DNA of 64,000 nucleotides. Source: Microbacterium endophyticum (GTDB lineage: Bacteria > Actinomycetota > Actinomycetes > Actinomycetales > Microbacteriaceae). The stretch is taken from positions 2,790,001-2,854,000 of the forward strand of contig NZ_CP049255.1 in the NCBI RefSeq assembly GCF_011047135.1. The letters are read 5' to 3'. The translations under genes and the position numbers were made by a program. The notes beneath the pieces are model-generated. The model was given only the letters and a program-made list of their open reading frames with translations, was not told the origin of the DNA and did no database searches. The first letter of the stretch is position 1. Every line of letters starts with the position of its first letter. Positions 46,031 to 55,780 of this stretch are shown one piece after another.

Positions 46031-46720
46031 TCAGTCTCCCATGTCTCCTAGCGAGGGGTGCGCATCGTCATCTGGCTCGCCGCCGCCGTCAATGTGCTTG
46101 CGCTCGACGCGCTCCACGATCTTCTTGACGGCGTAGACGAGAACGAGAAACGCGGCAATCACGCCAACGAAAATGTAACCAGCACCGTGGATGCTTTGGC
46201 TGAGCTCGCGATACGTCCCTGCTGCGGCGGACGCAACCGATACGTACAGCGCTGCCCACACGACGCAGGCGGGGGCGGTCCATGCAAGAAAACGGCGATA
46301 CGAATAGCCACTCATGCCGACAGTGAGGGGGACGAGTGAGTGGAGGACGGGAAGAAATCGCGAGAGGAAGATCGCCGGGCCGCCTCTGCGGTTCAAGTAG
46401 TTTTCGGAGCGTTGCCAATTCTTCTCGCCAATTCGGCTGCCAACGCGTGACGCGCGGATGACAGGGCCGAGATATCGCCCCAACCAAAAACCGATGCTTT
46501 CACCGATGAGCGCGCCGATGATGACCGCGAGTGCGAGGAATACCGCCTCCCACGGTGATGACACAGCTGTTGCCGCGACAATGACGATCGAATCGCCCGG
46601 GACTATCAGGCCGACCAGCACGCTCGTCTCCAACATCATGGCGACGCCGGCGAGCGCGGTACGCAGCACAGGGTCGACATTCTGCACCGCATCGAGGAGC
46701 CAGGTGAGCACGTCGTTCAC
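46031..46720 (-). CDS. DedA family membrane protein
   Basis: Polytopic membrane protein (229 aa) of the DedA/SNARE-associated (VTT) family; members act as phospholipid flippases or proton-linked transporters in envelope maintenance. Markers: LETSVLVGLIVPGDSIVI, GALIGESIGFWLGRYLG, FLSRFLPVLHSLVPLTVGMSGYSYRRFL. The GTG start at 46720 has TATGCT exactly six bases upstream. The C-terminus is a charged cytosolic tail. Divergent from pabB with only 42 bases between start codons; followed by the App1-like phosphatase gene. Confidence 0.92.
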   Translation of the reverse strand: MNDVLTWLLDAVQNVDPVLRTALAGVAMMLETSVLVGLIVPGDSIVIVAATAVSSPWEAVFLALAVIIGALIGESIGFWLGRYLGPVIRASRVGSRIGEKNWQRSENYLNRRGGPAIFLSRFLPVLHSLVPLTVGMSGYSYRRFLAWTAPACVVWAALYVSVASAAAGTYRELSQSIHGAGYIFVGVIAAFLVLVYAVKKIVERVERKHIDGGGEPDDDAHPSLGDMGD

Positions 46721-46726
46721 GCCTTG

Positions 46727-46732
46727 AGCATA
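46727..46732 (-). promoter_or_regulatory. -10 element of a probable leaderless promoter (DedA gene)
   Basis: TATGCT, six bases, then GTG 46720. Confidence 0.5.
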
Positions 46733-46750
46733 GAGAACACCGCTAGCGCG

Positions 46751-46756
46751 TAGCCT
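46751..46756 (+). promoter_or_regulatory. -10 element of a probable leaderless promoter (pabB)
   Basis: TAGCCT, six bases, then GTG 46763. It overlaps the divergent DedA promoter region. Confidence 0.5.
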
Positions 46757-46762
46757 GAGAAT

Positions 46763-48064
46763 GTGCCATTGCCGTCCACGATCGCTGAGCTCGGTCCCGA
46801 GTGCTCGCCCGAACGAGTGTTCTGCGCCGTCGCGGCTGAACACAATGAAGTGTTCTGGATCGACGCCGGTTACGGTGCATCATCAGGATGGAGCTGGATC
46901 GGCACCGGCCACGTGGTTCCGGCTACCTCGCCGCTCGCTGTGCTCATCGCGCAGCAAAGACCCTCGACCGACTCAACGCTTCCCCCAGGGCCTACACCCG
47001 GATCTTGGGTCGGGTGGACCGCGTATGAGACTGGTGCGTCGGCTGCGGGCGCGCCGACCTCACGCGATGAGACTGTTGACCTTGCGAGTTGGCTGGTGGT
47101 CGAGCGCGTAGTCGCATTCGATCATTCCCGCGCACAGGCATGGGCAGCGGGCCCTGATGCTGAAGCGTGGAGTCGTGAGCTCGCTGAAGCGACACCTGAG
47201 CCGCCGAGCGAGTTAACTCCGGACTTTGTCACAGCACGGGCACGCGATACGCCGGCAGAGTACGCGGCGCTGATCGAGCAAGCACGCGAAGCGATTCGCG
47301 AGGGAGACGCGTATCAGCTGTGCGTAACAACTCGCTTTACCGTCGAACGCGAGGTGGATGACGTCGCGGCGTACCTTCGCCACAGACGAGCTTCAGCTTC
47401 GCCACACGGTGGGTTTTTCCGCACCGGAGACACAGCGCTCTTGAGTGCGAGCCCGGAACTGTTTCTCGCGGCATCCGGTGGAGTGATACGTACCCGACCG
47501 ATTAAGGGAACACGTCCGAGGGGAGATTCGCTCGAACGTGACCGGGCGTTACAGACCGAGCTGAAGAACGACCCAAAGGAGCAAGCTGAGAACGTCATGA
47601 TCGTCGATTTGATGAGGAATGACTTGTCACAGGTGTCACGTAAGAACTCTGTAGCAGTAACGCAACTCCGCGAGATAGAAAGCTACCCACACGTACATCA
47701 ACTGGTGAGCACCGTCGAGAGCGAGGTCGCCGATGGCGCAACTTTTGGTGATCTCCTTCATGCGACGTTTCCCGCAGGCAGCATGACAGGCGCTCCCAAA
47801 CTTTCGGCCATGACCATTCTGAATCGCCTAGAACGGATGCCTCGCGGCATTTTTTCGGGATGCTTTGGGTGGGTGCATCCTGGTGGTGTAGTCGAACTCG
47901 GAATGGTGATCCGATCCATAGTGGTCACTGCTCATTCAGCTACGGTGAGCGCAGGCGGAGGCATCACCTGGATGTCGGTCGCAGACGCTGAAGTTGCAGA
48001 AGTGGGAATCAAAGCACGGGCGCCCCTCGCGGCGATTGGCGCGAAGCTGCCAACGGGCTGGTGA
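46763..48064 (+). CDS. pabB: Aminodeoxychorismate synthase component I
   Basis: Chorismate-utilising enzyme (433 aa) expected to make 4-amino-4-deoxychorismate for folate. Motifs: [49 protein letters not shown] [23 protein letters not shown] and [14 protein letters not shown] (Lys of the PabB type) argues for aminodeoxychorismate rather than anthranilate synthesis. No glutaminase (pabA) gene is next to it. The start is GTG 46763 with a leaderless-type -10. Confidence 0.9.
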   Translation: MPLPSTIAELGPECSPERVFCAVAAEHNEVFWIDAGYGASSGWSWIGTGHVVPATSPLAVLIAQQRPSTDSTLPPGPTPGSWVGWTAYETGASAAGAPTSRDETVDLASWLVVERVVAFDHSRAQAWAAGPDAEAWSRELAEATPEPPSELTPDFVTARARDTPAEYAALIEQAREAIREGDAYQLCVTTRFTVEREVDDVAAYLRHRRASASPHGGFFRTGDTALLSASPELFLAASGGVIRTRPIKGTRPRGDSLERDRALQTELKNDPKEQAENVMIVDLMRNDLSQVSRKNSVAVTQLREIESYPHVHQLVSTVESEVADGATFGDLLHATFPAGSMTGAPKLSAMTILNRLERMPRGIFSGCFGWVHPGGVVELGMVIRSIVVTAHSATVSAGGGITWMSVADAEVAEVGIKARAPLAAIGAKLPTGW

Positions 48065-48128
48065 TTACGCCGCTACTCTGGAAGACGCGCTGCACGCGCA
48101 TCACCCGCACCGCACGATTGGTTTTTCC

Positions 48129-50717
48129 GTGTCCCACTCCATTTCGCCTGATTCCTCCACGCCCGCTGAAGGCGGTTTCGATGTGCACGCGATTCAAGAA
48201 AAGTGGCAGGAACGCTGGGTCGCAGCTGACCCGTTCCGCGCAGGAGCCGACGCGGATACTCGCCCGCGAAAGTACGTCTTGGCGATGTTCCCGTACCCAT
48301 CAGGTGATCTGCACATGGGCCACGCGGAGAACTACCTGTATTCCGACATCGTGGCGAGATTCTGGCGCCACCGCGGCTACAACGTCCTGCACCCGATCGG
48401 CTGGGATTCCTTCGGTCTCCCCGCCGAAAACGCGGCGATCAAACGCGGCGTCGACCCTGTCAGCTGGACCTACGACAACATCGCGCAACAGAAGAAGAGC
48501 TTGAAGCGGTATGGGGTGTCTTTCGATTGGAGCCGTGTTCTTCACACGAGCGACCCTGATTACTACCACTGGAACCAGTGGCTATTCCAGCAGCTCTTCG
48601 AACGTGGATTGGCTTACCGCAAGGACGGCGAAGTCAACTGGGATCCGGTAGACCAGACGGTGCTCGCGAACGAGCAGGTGCTCGCGGACGGAACCTCAGA
48701 GCGCAGCGGCGCGATGGTGGAGAAGAAGAAGCTCACGCAGTGGTACTTCCGGATCACTGACTATGCGGATCGACTGCTTGATGACCTCAACCAACTCGAA
48801 GGCTCTTGGCCGCAGAAGGTCATCCAGATGCAGCGCAATTGGATTGGTCGCTCCATCGGTGCTGACGTTGATTTCGAAGTAGAAGGCCGGGAGCAGCGAG
48901 TCACTGTTTTCACAACGCGCCCCGACACACTTCACGGTGCGACGTTCATGGTGGTTGCTCCTGACTCAGATCTTGCGTCGGAGCTCGTGGCGGACCGTAG
49001 CGATGATGTGAAGAAGCGTTTTGCTGAGTACCTCGCGTCGGTGCGAAAGATCACGGCGATTGACCGTCAGAGCACGGATCGACCGAAAACCGGGGTTTTC
49101 CTCGACCGCTTCGCCATCAACCCGGTAAATGGAGAGCGACTCCCCATTTGGGCAGCAGATTATGTTCTCGCGGACTACGGGCACGGCGCCGTCATGGCAG
49201 TGCCGGCGCACGACCAACGTGACCTTGATTTTGCACGCGCATTCGACCTCCCCGTCCGTGTGGTTGTCGACACGCACGCTCCCGTGACGGGCGCCATCCC
49301 CGTCATCGAACTCGATGACGATGGGGTTCCCATCGATCCGGGATCGGACGTCGATTTCGAATCAATCGATCCTGTGAAGACTGGGCTCGCCCTCGCTGGC
49401 GAGGGTCGGATGATCAATTCTGGCTCGTTGGACGGCCTTTCCAAGCGAAACGCGATTGCTCGAGTGATCGCAGAACTCACCGAGGCCGGCACCGGGCGCG
49501 CGGCGAAGACCTACCGCCTGCGCGACTGGTTGATTTCGCGTCAACGATTCTGGGGCACTCCGATTCCGATGGTGCACTCCCAAGACGGTGCAATCAACCC
49601 GGTGCCGTCAAGCGAACTGCCGGTTCGTCTTCCTTCCACAGACGGTCTCGACCTCGTTCCCAAGGGTTCGTCTCCTCTGGGAGCCGCGACAGAGTGGGTC
49701 TCGACAATCGACCCATTGACGGGTGATGTCGCTCGCCGCGACCCCGACACGATGGACACCTTCGTGGACAGTTCCTGGTATTACCTGCGCTTCCTGTCGC
49801 CGGGCGCGGAAAATGAACCGTTCTCACGACGTGAGGCCGACAAGTGGGGTCCGGTGGACTTCTACATCGGCGGCGTCGAGCACGCGATTTTGCACCTGCT
49901 GTACGCGCGGTTCATCACAAAAGCCCTCTTCGACATGGGCAAGGTCGAGTTCACCGAGCCGTTCTCAAACCTCATCAACCAAGGGATGGTCATCCTTGGG
50001 GGTTCCAAGATGTCCAAGAGCAAGGGAAATCTGGTTCTCTTCTCGGAAGAGCTCGACGCGCACGGTGCAGATGCGCTGCGCGTAGCGCTCGCGTTCGCAG
50101 GACCCGTCGAGGACGACAAAGACTGGGACGATGTTTCGACAACGGGTGCGACGAAGTTCCTGGCACGCGCGCTTCGCATAGCCCACGATGTATCGAGCGA
50201 CACCGGGGTTGTGTGGGCTGAAGGCGACACGAAGCTGCGCCGTGTGACCCACCGGCTGTGGGCAGATGCGCCCGGTTTGATCGAGCAGACAAAGTTCAAC
50301 GTCGTGGTGGCTCGACTCATGGAACTCGTCAACGCAACGCGTAAAGCGATCGACACGGGAGCTGGTCCAGCCGATCCAGCGGTGCGCGAAGCGGCCGAAG
50401 CTATCGCAATGATCATCGATCTTTTCGCACCGCACACGGCAGAAGAGATGTGGGAAACGCTCGGATATCAGCCGTTTGTGGGACTCACAGTGTGGCGCCA
50501 GCCCGACCCGACACTTCTTGTCGAGGAGTCGGTGACAGCGATCGTTCAAATTGACGGCAAAGTTCGCGCAACGCTCGATGTGCCGGCTCGGATCGACAGC
50601 GACGCGCTTGAGGCGCTTGCTCGGGAGGATTCACGCATCGTGAAGTCGCTCGCGGGTCGCGAAATTACGCGCGCGATTGTGCGGGCGCCCAAGGTCGTGA
50701 GTTTCAGCACGCACTAG
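48129..50717 (+). CDS. leuS: Leucyl-tRNA synthetase
   Basis: Class I synthetase (862 aa) charging tRNA-Leu. HMGH ([13 protein letters not shown]) and [10 protein letters not shown] are present. The CP1 editing domain shows [19 protein letters not shown], and the C-terminal anticodon and zinc-less domains are of bacterial type. GTG 48129 is preferred because conserved sequence ([14 protein letters not shown]) begins about 18 residues later; the frame is open further upstream into pabB without a clear start signal. No T-box was seen upstream, unlike ileS. Confidence 0.95.
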   Translation: MSHSISPDSSTPAEGGFDVHAIQEKWQERWVAADPFRAGADADTRPRKYVLAMFPYPSGDLHMGHAENYLYSDIVARFWRHRGYNVLHPIGWDSFGLPAENAAIKRGVDPVSWTYDNIAQQKKSLKRYGVSFDWSRVLHTSDPDYYHWNQWLFQQLFERGLAYRKDGEVNWDPVDQTVLANEQVLADGTSERSGAMVEKKKLTQWYFRITDYADRLLDDLNQLEGSWPQKVIQMQRNWIGRSIGADVDFEVEGREQRVTVFTTRPDTLHGATFMVVAPDSDLASELVADRSDDVKKRFAEYLASVRKITAIDRQSTDRPKTGVFLDRFAINPVNGERLPIWAADYVLADYGHGAVMAVPAHDQRDLDFARAFDLPVRVVVDTHAPVTGAIPVIELDDDGVPIDPGSDVDFESIDPVKTGLALAGEGRMINSGSLDGLSKRNAIARVIAELTEAGTGRAAKTYRLRDWLISRQRFWGTPIPMVHSQDGAINPVPSSELPVRLPSTDGLDLVPKGSSPLGAATEWVSTIDPLTGDVARRDPDTMDTFVDSSWYYLRFLSPGAENEPFSRREADKWGPVDFYIGGVEHAILHLLYARFITKALFDMGKVEFTEPFSNLINQGMVILGGSKMSKSKGNLVLFSEELDAHGADALRVALAFAGPVEDDKDWDDVSTTGATKFLARALRIAHDVSSDTGVVWAEGDTKLRRVTHRLWADAPGLIEQTKFNVVVARLMELVNATRKAIDTGAGPADPAVREAAEAIAMIIDLFAPHTAEEMWETLGYQPFVGLTVWRQPDPTLLVEESVTAIVQIDGKVRATLDVPARIDSDALEALAREDSRIVKSLAGREITRAIVRAPKVVSFSTH

Positions 50718-50794
50718 CGTTCTCCCCAGCGTGGGAGGCGCGTAACGCATCCACCGCGTTGAGAACCTGCGACTGCCACCATCACGTACCGCCC

Positions 50795-50800
50795 TAGCGT
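50795..50800 (+). promoter_or_regulatory. -10 element of a probable leaderless promoter (comEA)
   Basis: TAGCGT, six bases, then ATG 50807. Confidence 0.45.
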
Positions 50801-50806
50801 GTGCGT

Positions 50807-51421
50807 ATGGCCAAGCGCAGCGAGAGCATCACGCCGCGTAAGAGAGTCGGCGTAGGAGCGGCGATCATCGTCGTGCTCGTCGCAATTGCAGGCACCGTCC
50901 TGGTCGGCATCGCGCGGGGCAGCGCGCCACCTGACGAAGTCGTCTCACCTGCAGGCGCGTCGGTTGACACGTCGAACGCCCCGTTCGCGGCTTCGGTGTA
51001 TGTGCATGTCTCAGGTGCCGTCGCTGCGCCAGGGCTGTACCAGCTGTCATCTGACGCTCGCGTTATGGACGCGATTGCCGCCGCAGGAGGATTTTCCGAT
51101 GACGCCGACAGTGCGTCCATCAACCTCGCCCGGCCGGTCTCGGATGGAGAACAGCTGCATGTCGCGATTCCCGGCGAGCAACCCGCATCGGGGTCCGGTT
51201 CCGCCGGTTCTGGCGCCGTCGATGGGTCGGCACTTGTCAATGTCAACACCGCTGACGTCGCGATCCTTGACACGTTGCCCGGCGTCGGCCCGGCCATCGC
51301 GCAGCGAATCGTCGACTGGCGGACAGAAAACGGGCGATTCAACAGTGTCGATGACTTGCTCGCTGTCCCGGGTATCGGCGACTCTATTCTTGCCGGCCTT
51401 CGCGATCTCGTGTCGGTGTGA
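50807..51421 (+). CDS. comEA: ComEA family DNA-binding protein
   Basis: Membrane-anchored DNA receptor of the uptake machinery (204 aa). One N-terminal transmembrane helix (VGVGAAIIVVLVAIAGTVLVGI) is followed by an SLBB-like domain (VYVHVSGAVAAPGLYQLSSDARVMDAIAAAGGF) and a C-terminal double helix-hairpin-helix (LVNVNTADVAILDTLPGVGPAIAQRIVDWR, LLAVPGIGDSILAGL). ATG 50807 or GTG 50801 can start it; the former fits the leaderless pattern. It overlaps comEC by four bases. Confidence 0.93.
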   Translation: MAKRSESITPRKRVGVGAAIIVVLVAIAGTVLVGIARGSAPPDEVVSPAGASVDTSNAPFAASVYVHVSGAVAAPGLYQLSSDARVMDAIAAAGGFSDDADSASINLARPVSDGEQLHVAIPGEQPASGSGSAGSGAVDGSALVNVNTADVAILDTLPGVGPAIAQRIVDWRTENGRFNSVDDLLAVPGIGDSILAGLRDLVSV

Positions 51422-53772
51422 ACACGCGTCGGCGAACGAGCGTTCCGCGACTACTCGTTGCCGGATCGGTCGTGTGGCTAGCGGCGTGGTTCTCAACATC
51501 TGATCTGTCGGTCGCGCGAGTCATGTCGACTTCGGCGTGGATCTTGTGTGCCGTGCTTGTGCTTCTGCTTGCCGGCTCAGGCGCGGCTGCTCGTACAACG
51601 CAGATCTTGTTGGGGGTGGTGCTCGCCTGCGCCGCTGTGGCAGCGAGTGCAACGGTGATCGTTGCGGCGGCAGAGAGCCGCACGGGTGTTTCGGAGCTCT
51701 CGCTCTCGGGCGGTCGGGTCATCACCATCGAGGCAAACGTCGTAGGCAAGATCGAACCCACGGGGTCTGGGGCGCGCCGTGGCATCCGATTTGATGCCAC
51801 AACACGACTGATCAGTGACGGCGACAAAGCGGTCGTTGATACCATTCCGATTCTTATTTTCGCAAGTGAGTCCGAGCCGCCCGCCGATCTGGATATCGGA
51901 TCGCTGGTCAAGCTACGCGTGACGATGTCGGGGGCTGAACCATCAGATCGCGCTGCATTTCTGGCAAGCGTTCGCGGGGAGATTGATGTCCTTACAGCTC
52001 CGAGCGGGATCTGGGCGCTCTCTTCGCACCTGCGAAACAGTCTGATCGCGGCAACAGCGGGCCTGCCGCAACCAGGAGCAGGTCTCGTTGCGGGCCTCGC
52101 GGTCGGTGACACATCTGCAGTTGAGGAGTCGCTTGACGAATCGATGAAAGCATCATCGTTATCCCATTTGACTGCGGTATCCGGAGCGAACTGTGCACTC
52201 GTAGTTGGTGCCGGATTCGGGTTGGGAGCGCTCTTCGGATGGCACCGCAGAGTACGCATTCTTTCGGGAACTGTGCTGCTGGGCGGCTTTGTCGTGCTGG
52301 TGAGCCCCGAGCCAAGTGTCGTCCGCGCTGCCGCGATGGGCCTTATCGCGATGCTCGGCGTAGCGCTTGGGAGAACTGGTGCGGGTATCAACGTACTCTC
52401 GACTGCGGTTATCGCAATCTTGACCATTGACCCGTGGCTTTCGCACTCGCTGGGCTTCGCCCTGTCTTCGGCAGCTACGGCAGCTCTTTTGATTCTCGCT
52501 GGCCCCCTTGCCCGGGGTCTTGGCCGGTGGATGCCTCGCGCCCTCGCCACAGTCATCGCCATCCCGCTTGCGGCCCAGCTAGCATGCGGTCCAATTCTCG
52601 TGCTTGTCGATCCGACAGTGCCGCTCTACGGCGTTGTGGCGAATCTCCTCGCCGCGCCAGCTGCACCCGTGGCGACAGTCATCGGCCTTCTTGCCTGTTT
52701 GTCGGCACCGCTGCCGGTACTGCAGCTGGGGCTCACGGCGATTGCCTGGATTCCGGCGGCGTGGGTGGCGGGCGTCGCTCTAGTGACCACCGATATTCCC
52801 GGTAATGAACTGGAGTGGGTTCCAGGAACCGTCGGCGCCTTCGGCTTGCTGATCGTCAGCGCTGCGATCGTTGTTGTCGTTGTGCGGCACCGTTCGCAGC
52901 GTCCTCTCATGAGGTTTACATTTGCACTTTCACTCGTGCTGGTGGCCGTAAGCGGGGGAGTAGCAGTCGGTAGCGCGATGGTGAAAGGGCCAGCGGTCGC
53001 GCTGACGGTGCCACGCGACGGCGCCATCATTGCCTGTGACATCGGGCAGGGCGACGCATTCATCGTGAGGTCGGCGGGGGTGACGGCTGTGGTCGACACC
53101 GGTCCCGACAGTGGCGCGCTCAAGGACTGTCTTCGTAAGTTCGGAGTCAGTCGAGTCGACCTGCTTGTTCTCACTCACTTCGATGTCGACCACGCAGGTG
53201 GTGCGGATGCGCTCGTGGGCCGCGTCGATGTTGTTTTCCACAGTGAACCCGACTCCGAAGCCGACAAGGCGTTGCTTGAACGCTTGGGCGGTCAGACAGT
53301 CTCAGCCCACGCTGGTTTGTCGGGCTCACTGGGAGAGGCGCGCTGGAGAGTTTTGTGGCCTCGCGCCGCGTCTAGCCTCCAACCAGGAAATGACTCGAGT
53401 GTCGTGATCGAATTTTCGGGAGCAGACATGCCGACAAGTATTTTTCTTGGAGACCTCGGTGAACAGCCGCAGCAAATGCTTCTCGCCACCGGAACACTGG
53501 CCGACAGATACGACGTCGTGAAGGTCTCTCACCACGGTAGTGCAGATCAATCGGATGCCCTCTACGAAAGAATCGACGCCTCGATTGCGCTGATATCCGT
53601 CGGAATCGACAACACATATGGGCACCCGCGCGACACGCTCATCGCGACGCTGGAACGCCTGGGAACCCATATCGCTCGTACCGATACCGACGGCGTCATC
53701 GTGGTCTCGGGTGGGGAAAGCCTCGGCATTTGGCGAGAGCATCCTGACATGCGTGTCCCGGTCGAGGATTAA
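51418..53772 (+). CDS. comEC: ComEC/Rec2 family DNA-uptake channel
   Basis: Large membrane protein (784 aa) that passes single-stranded DNA into the cytosol. The N-terminus has two or three helices and an OB-like loop; a Competence-domain helix bundle follows (HLTAVSGANCALVVG, SHSLGFALSSAATAALL). The C-terminal metallo-beta-lactamase domain carries CDIGQGDAF, LTHFDVDHAGG, FLGDLG and VSHHGSADQ. GTG start overlaps the comEA stop (GTGTGA). Together with ComEA it forms a complete inner part of an uptake system; no pilus genes are in the window. Confidence 0.93.
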   Translation: MNTRRRTSVPRLLVAGSVVWLAAWFSTSDLSVARVMSTSAWILCAVLVLLLAGSGAAARTTQILLGVVLACAAVAASATVIVAAAESRTGVSELSLSGGRVITIEANVVGKIEPTGSGARRGIRFDATTRLISDGDKAVVDTIPILIFASESEPPADLDIGSLVKLRVTMSGAEPSDRAAFLASVRGEIDVLTAPSGIWALSSHLRNSLIAATAGLPQPGAGLVAGLAVGDTSAVEESLDESMKASSLSHLTAVSGANCALVVGAGFGLGALFGWHRRVRILSGTVLLGGFVVLVSPEPSVVRAAAMGLIAMLGVALGRTGAGINVLSTAVIAILTIDPWLSHSLGFALSSAATAALLILAGPLARGLGRWMPRALATVIAIPLAAQLACGPILVLVDPTVPLYGVVANLLAAPAAPVATVIGLLACLSAPLPVLQLGLTAIAWIPAAWVAGVALVTTDIPGNELEWVPGTVGAFGLLIVSAAIVVVVVRHRSQRPLMRFTFALSLVLVAVSGGVAVGSAMVKGPAVALTVPRDGAIIACDIGQGDAFIVRSAGVTAVVDTGPDSGALKDCLRKFGVSRVDLLVLTHFDVDHAGGADALVGRVDVVFHSEPDSEADKALLERLGGQTVSAHAGLSGSLGEARWRVLWPRAASSLQPGNDSSVVIEFSGADMPTSIFLGDLGEQPQQMLLATGTLADRYDVVKVSHHGSADQSDALYERIDASIALISVGIDNTYGHPRDTLIATLERLGTHIARTDTDGVIVVSGGESLGIWREHPDMRVPVED

Positions 53773-53775
53773 GCT
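53770..53775 (+). promoter_or_regulatory. -10 element of a probable leaderless promoter (holA)
   Basis: TAAGCT, six bases, then ATG 53782. The GGGAGG in between touches the ATG and is too close to work as a Shine-Dalgarno, which favours a leaderless start. The TAA is also the comEC stop. Confidence 0.5.
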
Positions 53776-53781
53776 GGGAGG

Positions 53782-54819
53782 ATGCCTCCTGCAGCTCGCC
53801 GTGCCGCGCCTCGCCGTACCGCGTCTGCAATCAAGCAGATGGCGTGGCGAGATCCACAGCCAGCGCCGATCGTATTGATTTCGGGGCCAGAAGAAGTGTG
53901 TGCCGAGCGCGCTACCGCGACGCTGAGAGCTTATCTGCGGGCAGAGGACCCCAGTCTTGAAGTCTCAGACGTACGCGCCGACGACTACGCGCCTGGAACG
54001 CTGCTCTCGCTGACTTCGCCGTCGCTCTTCGGGGAGCCCCGCCTTGTGCGTATCTCAGGCGTCGAAAAGTGCTCCGACGAGTTCTTAGCAGAAGCGTTGC
54101 AGTACATTCAGCACCCGCAGGATGGCGCTACGGTGATCATGCGTCACACCGGTGCGAGTGTGCGTGGAAAGAAGCTTCTCGACGCAATTCGTTCCGGAAC
54201 GGGCGGTGGCGCCGAGATCGCGTGCCCAGCAGTGAAGCGCGACTCGGATCGCTTCGACTTTGCGGCGGGGGAGTTCCGTAGCGCTGAAAAGCGCATCGCA
54301 CCACCCGCGTTGCGCGCTCTCGTTTCCGCGTTCGCCGATGATCTCACCGAGCTTGCTGCGGCGTGCCAGCAGTTGATATCCGACGTTCCCGGTGACATCA
54401 GCGAGGCAACGGTCGAGCGTTACTACGGTGGGCGGGTTGAAATCTCGGCGTTCACTGTGGCTGATACGGCGATCGCCGGTCGACTGGGCGAAGCGCTTGT
54501 GTCACTGCGGCACGCGCTGTCGTCTGGAGCAGATCCTGTGCCCCTCGTTGCGGCAATCGCGTCGAAGCTTCGGTCGATGGCAAGAGTTGCTGGCACACGC
54601 GAGTCGTCTGCGGCTCTCGGCGCTCGTCTCGGGATGAAGGACTGGCAGATAGACCGCGCCCGCCGTGATCTCGTCGGGTGGAGCGAGGCAAGTCTCGGCC
54701 TTGCCATTCAGGCTGCTGCTCGAGCCGACGCCGAGGTGAAGGGCGGATCGCGCGATAGCGTGTTCGCCGTTGAACGTCTGATCACAGTCATCGCCACACG
54801 CGCACCGTTCGGAACCTGA
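53782..54819 (+). CDS. holA: DNA polymerase III subunit delta
   Basis: Clamp-loader subunit (345 aa) that opens the beta sliding clamp. Family pattern: PIVLISGPEEVCAERATATLRAYL at the N-terminus, SLFGEPRLVRISGVEKCSDEF, YYGGRVEISAFTVADTAIAGR and the C-terminal collar helices. The basic first 18 residues (RRAAPRRTASAIK) lie before the fold. The comEA-comEC-holA order is conserved in many bacteria. The next gene starts inside its stop (TGATG). Confidence 0.94.
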   Translation: MPPAARRAAPRRTASAIKQMAWRDPQPAPIVLISGPEEVCAERATATLRAYLRAEDPSLEVSDVRADDYAPGTLLSLTSPSLFGEPRLVRISGVEKCSDEFLAEALQYIQHPQDGATVIMRHTGASVRGKKLLDAIRSGTGGGAEIACPAVKRDSDRFDFAAGEFRSAEKRIAPPALRALVSAFADDLTELAAACQQLISDVPGDISEATVERYYGGRVEISAFTVADTAIAGRLGEALVSLRHALSSGADPVPLVAAIASKLRSMARVAGTRESSAALGARLGMKDWQIDRARRDLVGWSEASLGLAIQAAARADAEVKGGSRDSVFAVERLITVIATRAPFGT

Positions 54820-55328
54820 TGCTCGAAACGCTTATTCTCCCAGTGAGCCTGCCAACGGCGGCTTCATCTGTCACGCTCCGCCGTGCGGAGCTTGACGACG
54901 TCGAGTACGTCATGACTTTGCTCACCGACGACCCGATCAGCGCGGCGCGCGGCGATGCGGCTGACATCCCCGATGTCGCAATATACGCGGATGCATTGCA
55001 CCGAATCACGAACAACCCGAGCAACGAGTTGCTCGTCTGCGCCGATAGTGACGGCCGTGTCGTGGGCACCATGCAACTGACCCTCATCCCCGGGATGGCG
55101 CGTCGAGGATCAACCCGCCTCCTCGTCGAGGCGGTTCGCGTTGCCCGAAAAACCAGGTCGGGTGGAATCGGAAGCGCGATGATTCAGTGGGTGACGTCGA
55201 CCGCTGCGCCTTCGCTCGGATCGTCCTTGGTGCAACTCACATCCGACGTAGCGAGAACAGATGCACACAGGTTCTACACGCGTCTCGGGTTCGAAGACTC
55301 ACACGTCGGGTTCAAATACGTCGTATAG
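54819..55328 (+). CDS. GNAT family N-acetyltransferase
   Basis: Acetyl-CoA-dependent acetyltransferase of 169 aa. N-terminal VTLRRAELDDVEYVMTLL, strand DGRVVGTMQLTLIP, and the acyl-CoA site VRVARKTRSGGIGSAMIQW (V-x-x-x-x-R-x-x-G-I-G-S) followed by FYTRLGFEDSHVGFKY. Substrate unknown; closest in style to the PanZ/antibiotic-type GNATs. It is coupled to holA by TGATG and shares a bidirectional terminator with rpsT. Confidence 0.9.
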   Translation: MLETLILPVSLPTAASSVTLRRAELDDVEYVMTLLTDDPISAARGDAADIPDVAIYADALHRITNNPSNELLVCADSDGRVVGTMQLTLIPGMARRGSTRLLVEAVRVARKTRSGGIGSAMIQWVTSTAAPSLGSSLVQLTSDVARTDAHRFYTRLGFEDSHVGFKYVV

Positions 55329-55364
55329 GTCGCGATGTCTTCATCGACACTGCCTCGCCAAAAA

Positions 55365-55395
55365 ATAAAGGGCCCGCCGACGGCGAGCCCTTTAT
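55365..55395. terminator. Bidirectional terminator, GNAT gene / rpsT
   Basis: ATAAAGGGC and GCCCTTTAT arms with an internal CGCC / GGCG pair. On the minus strand it is followed by TTTTTTGG, an ideal end for rpsT; on the plus strand the U tract is weaker. Confidence 0.9.
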
Positions 55396-55408
55396 CAAAT
55401 GATGGAGC

Positions 55409-55669
55409 TTAGAGAGCAGCAACCTGCTTAGCGATAGCCGACTTGCGGTTCGCCGCCTGGTTCTCGTGAATGACGCCCTTGCTCACGGCCTTGTCGAGCT
55501 TCTTGGACGCTGTGACGAGAGCCTTCTCAGCTGCGGCCTTGTCGCCAGCAGCGATAGCCTCGCGGGTGCGACGCACCTCGGTGCGAAGGCCGCTCTTCAC
55601 GGCCTTGTTGCGCTCGTTCGCCTTGTCGTTGGTCTTGTTGCGCTTGATCTGCGACTTAATGTTCGCCAC
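55409..55669 (-). CDS. rpsT: 30S ribosomal protein S20
   Basis: Primary 16S rRNA-binding protein bS20 (86 aa). It has the full family pattern: [69 protein letters not shown] start; no strong Shine-Dalgarno is visible. Single-gene unit ended by a terminator. Convergent with holA-GNAT, the usual neighbourhood of rpsT in Actinobacteria. Confidence 0.98.
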   Translation of the reverse strand: MANIKSQIKRNKTNDKANERNKAVKSGLRTEVRRTREAIAAGDKAAAEKALVTASKKLDKAVSKGVIHENQAANRKSAIAKQVAAL

Positions 55670-55780
55670 GTGTCAGAGTTCTTTCGTTGCAGTGAATGGA
55701 TGGAGTGCCAAGCGACATGAGAGGGATGTGCTCAACGTTCGTGAGGGTTAAACCCACACGCAAGTCAAAACGAGAGTCTA

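Noticed and set aside
48065..48128. T-box or leader peptide before leuS
   Set aside because: The 64-base gap has no T-box motif, no Leu-codon run in a short frame and no terminator hairpin.
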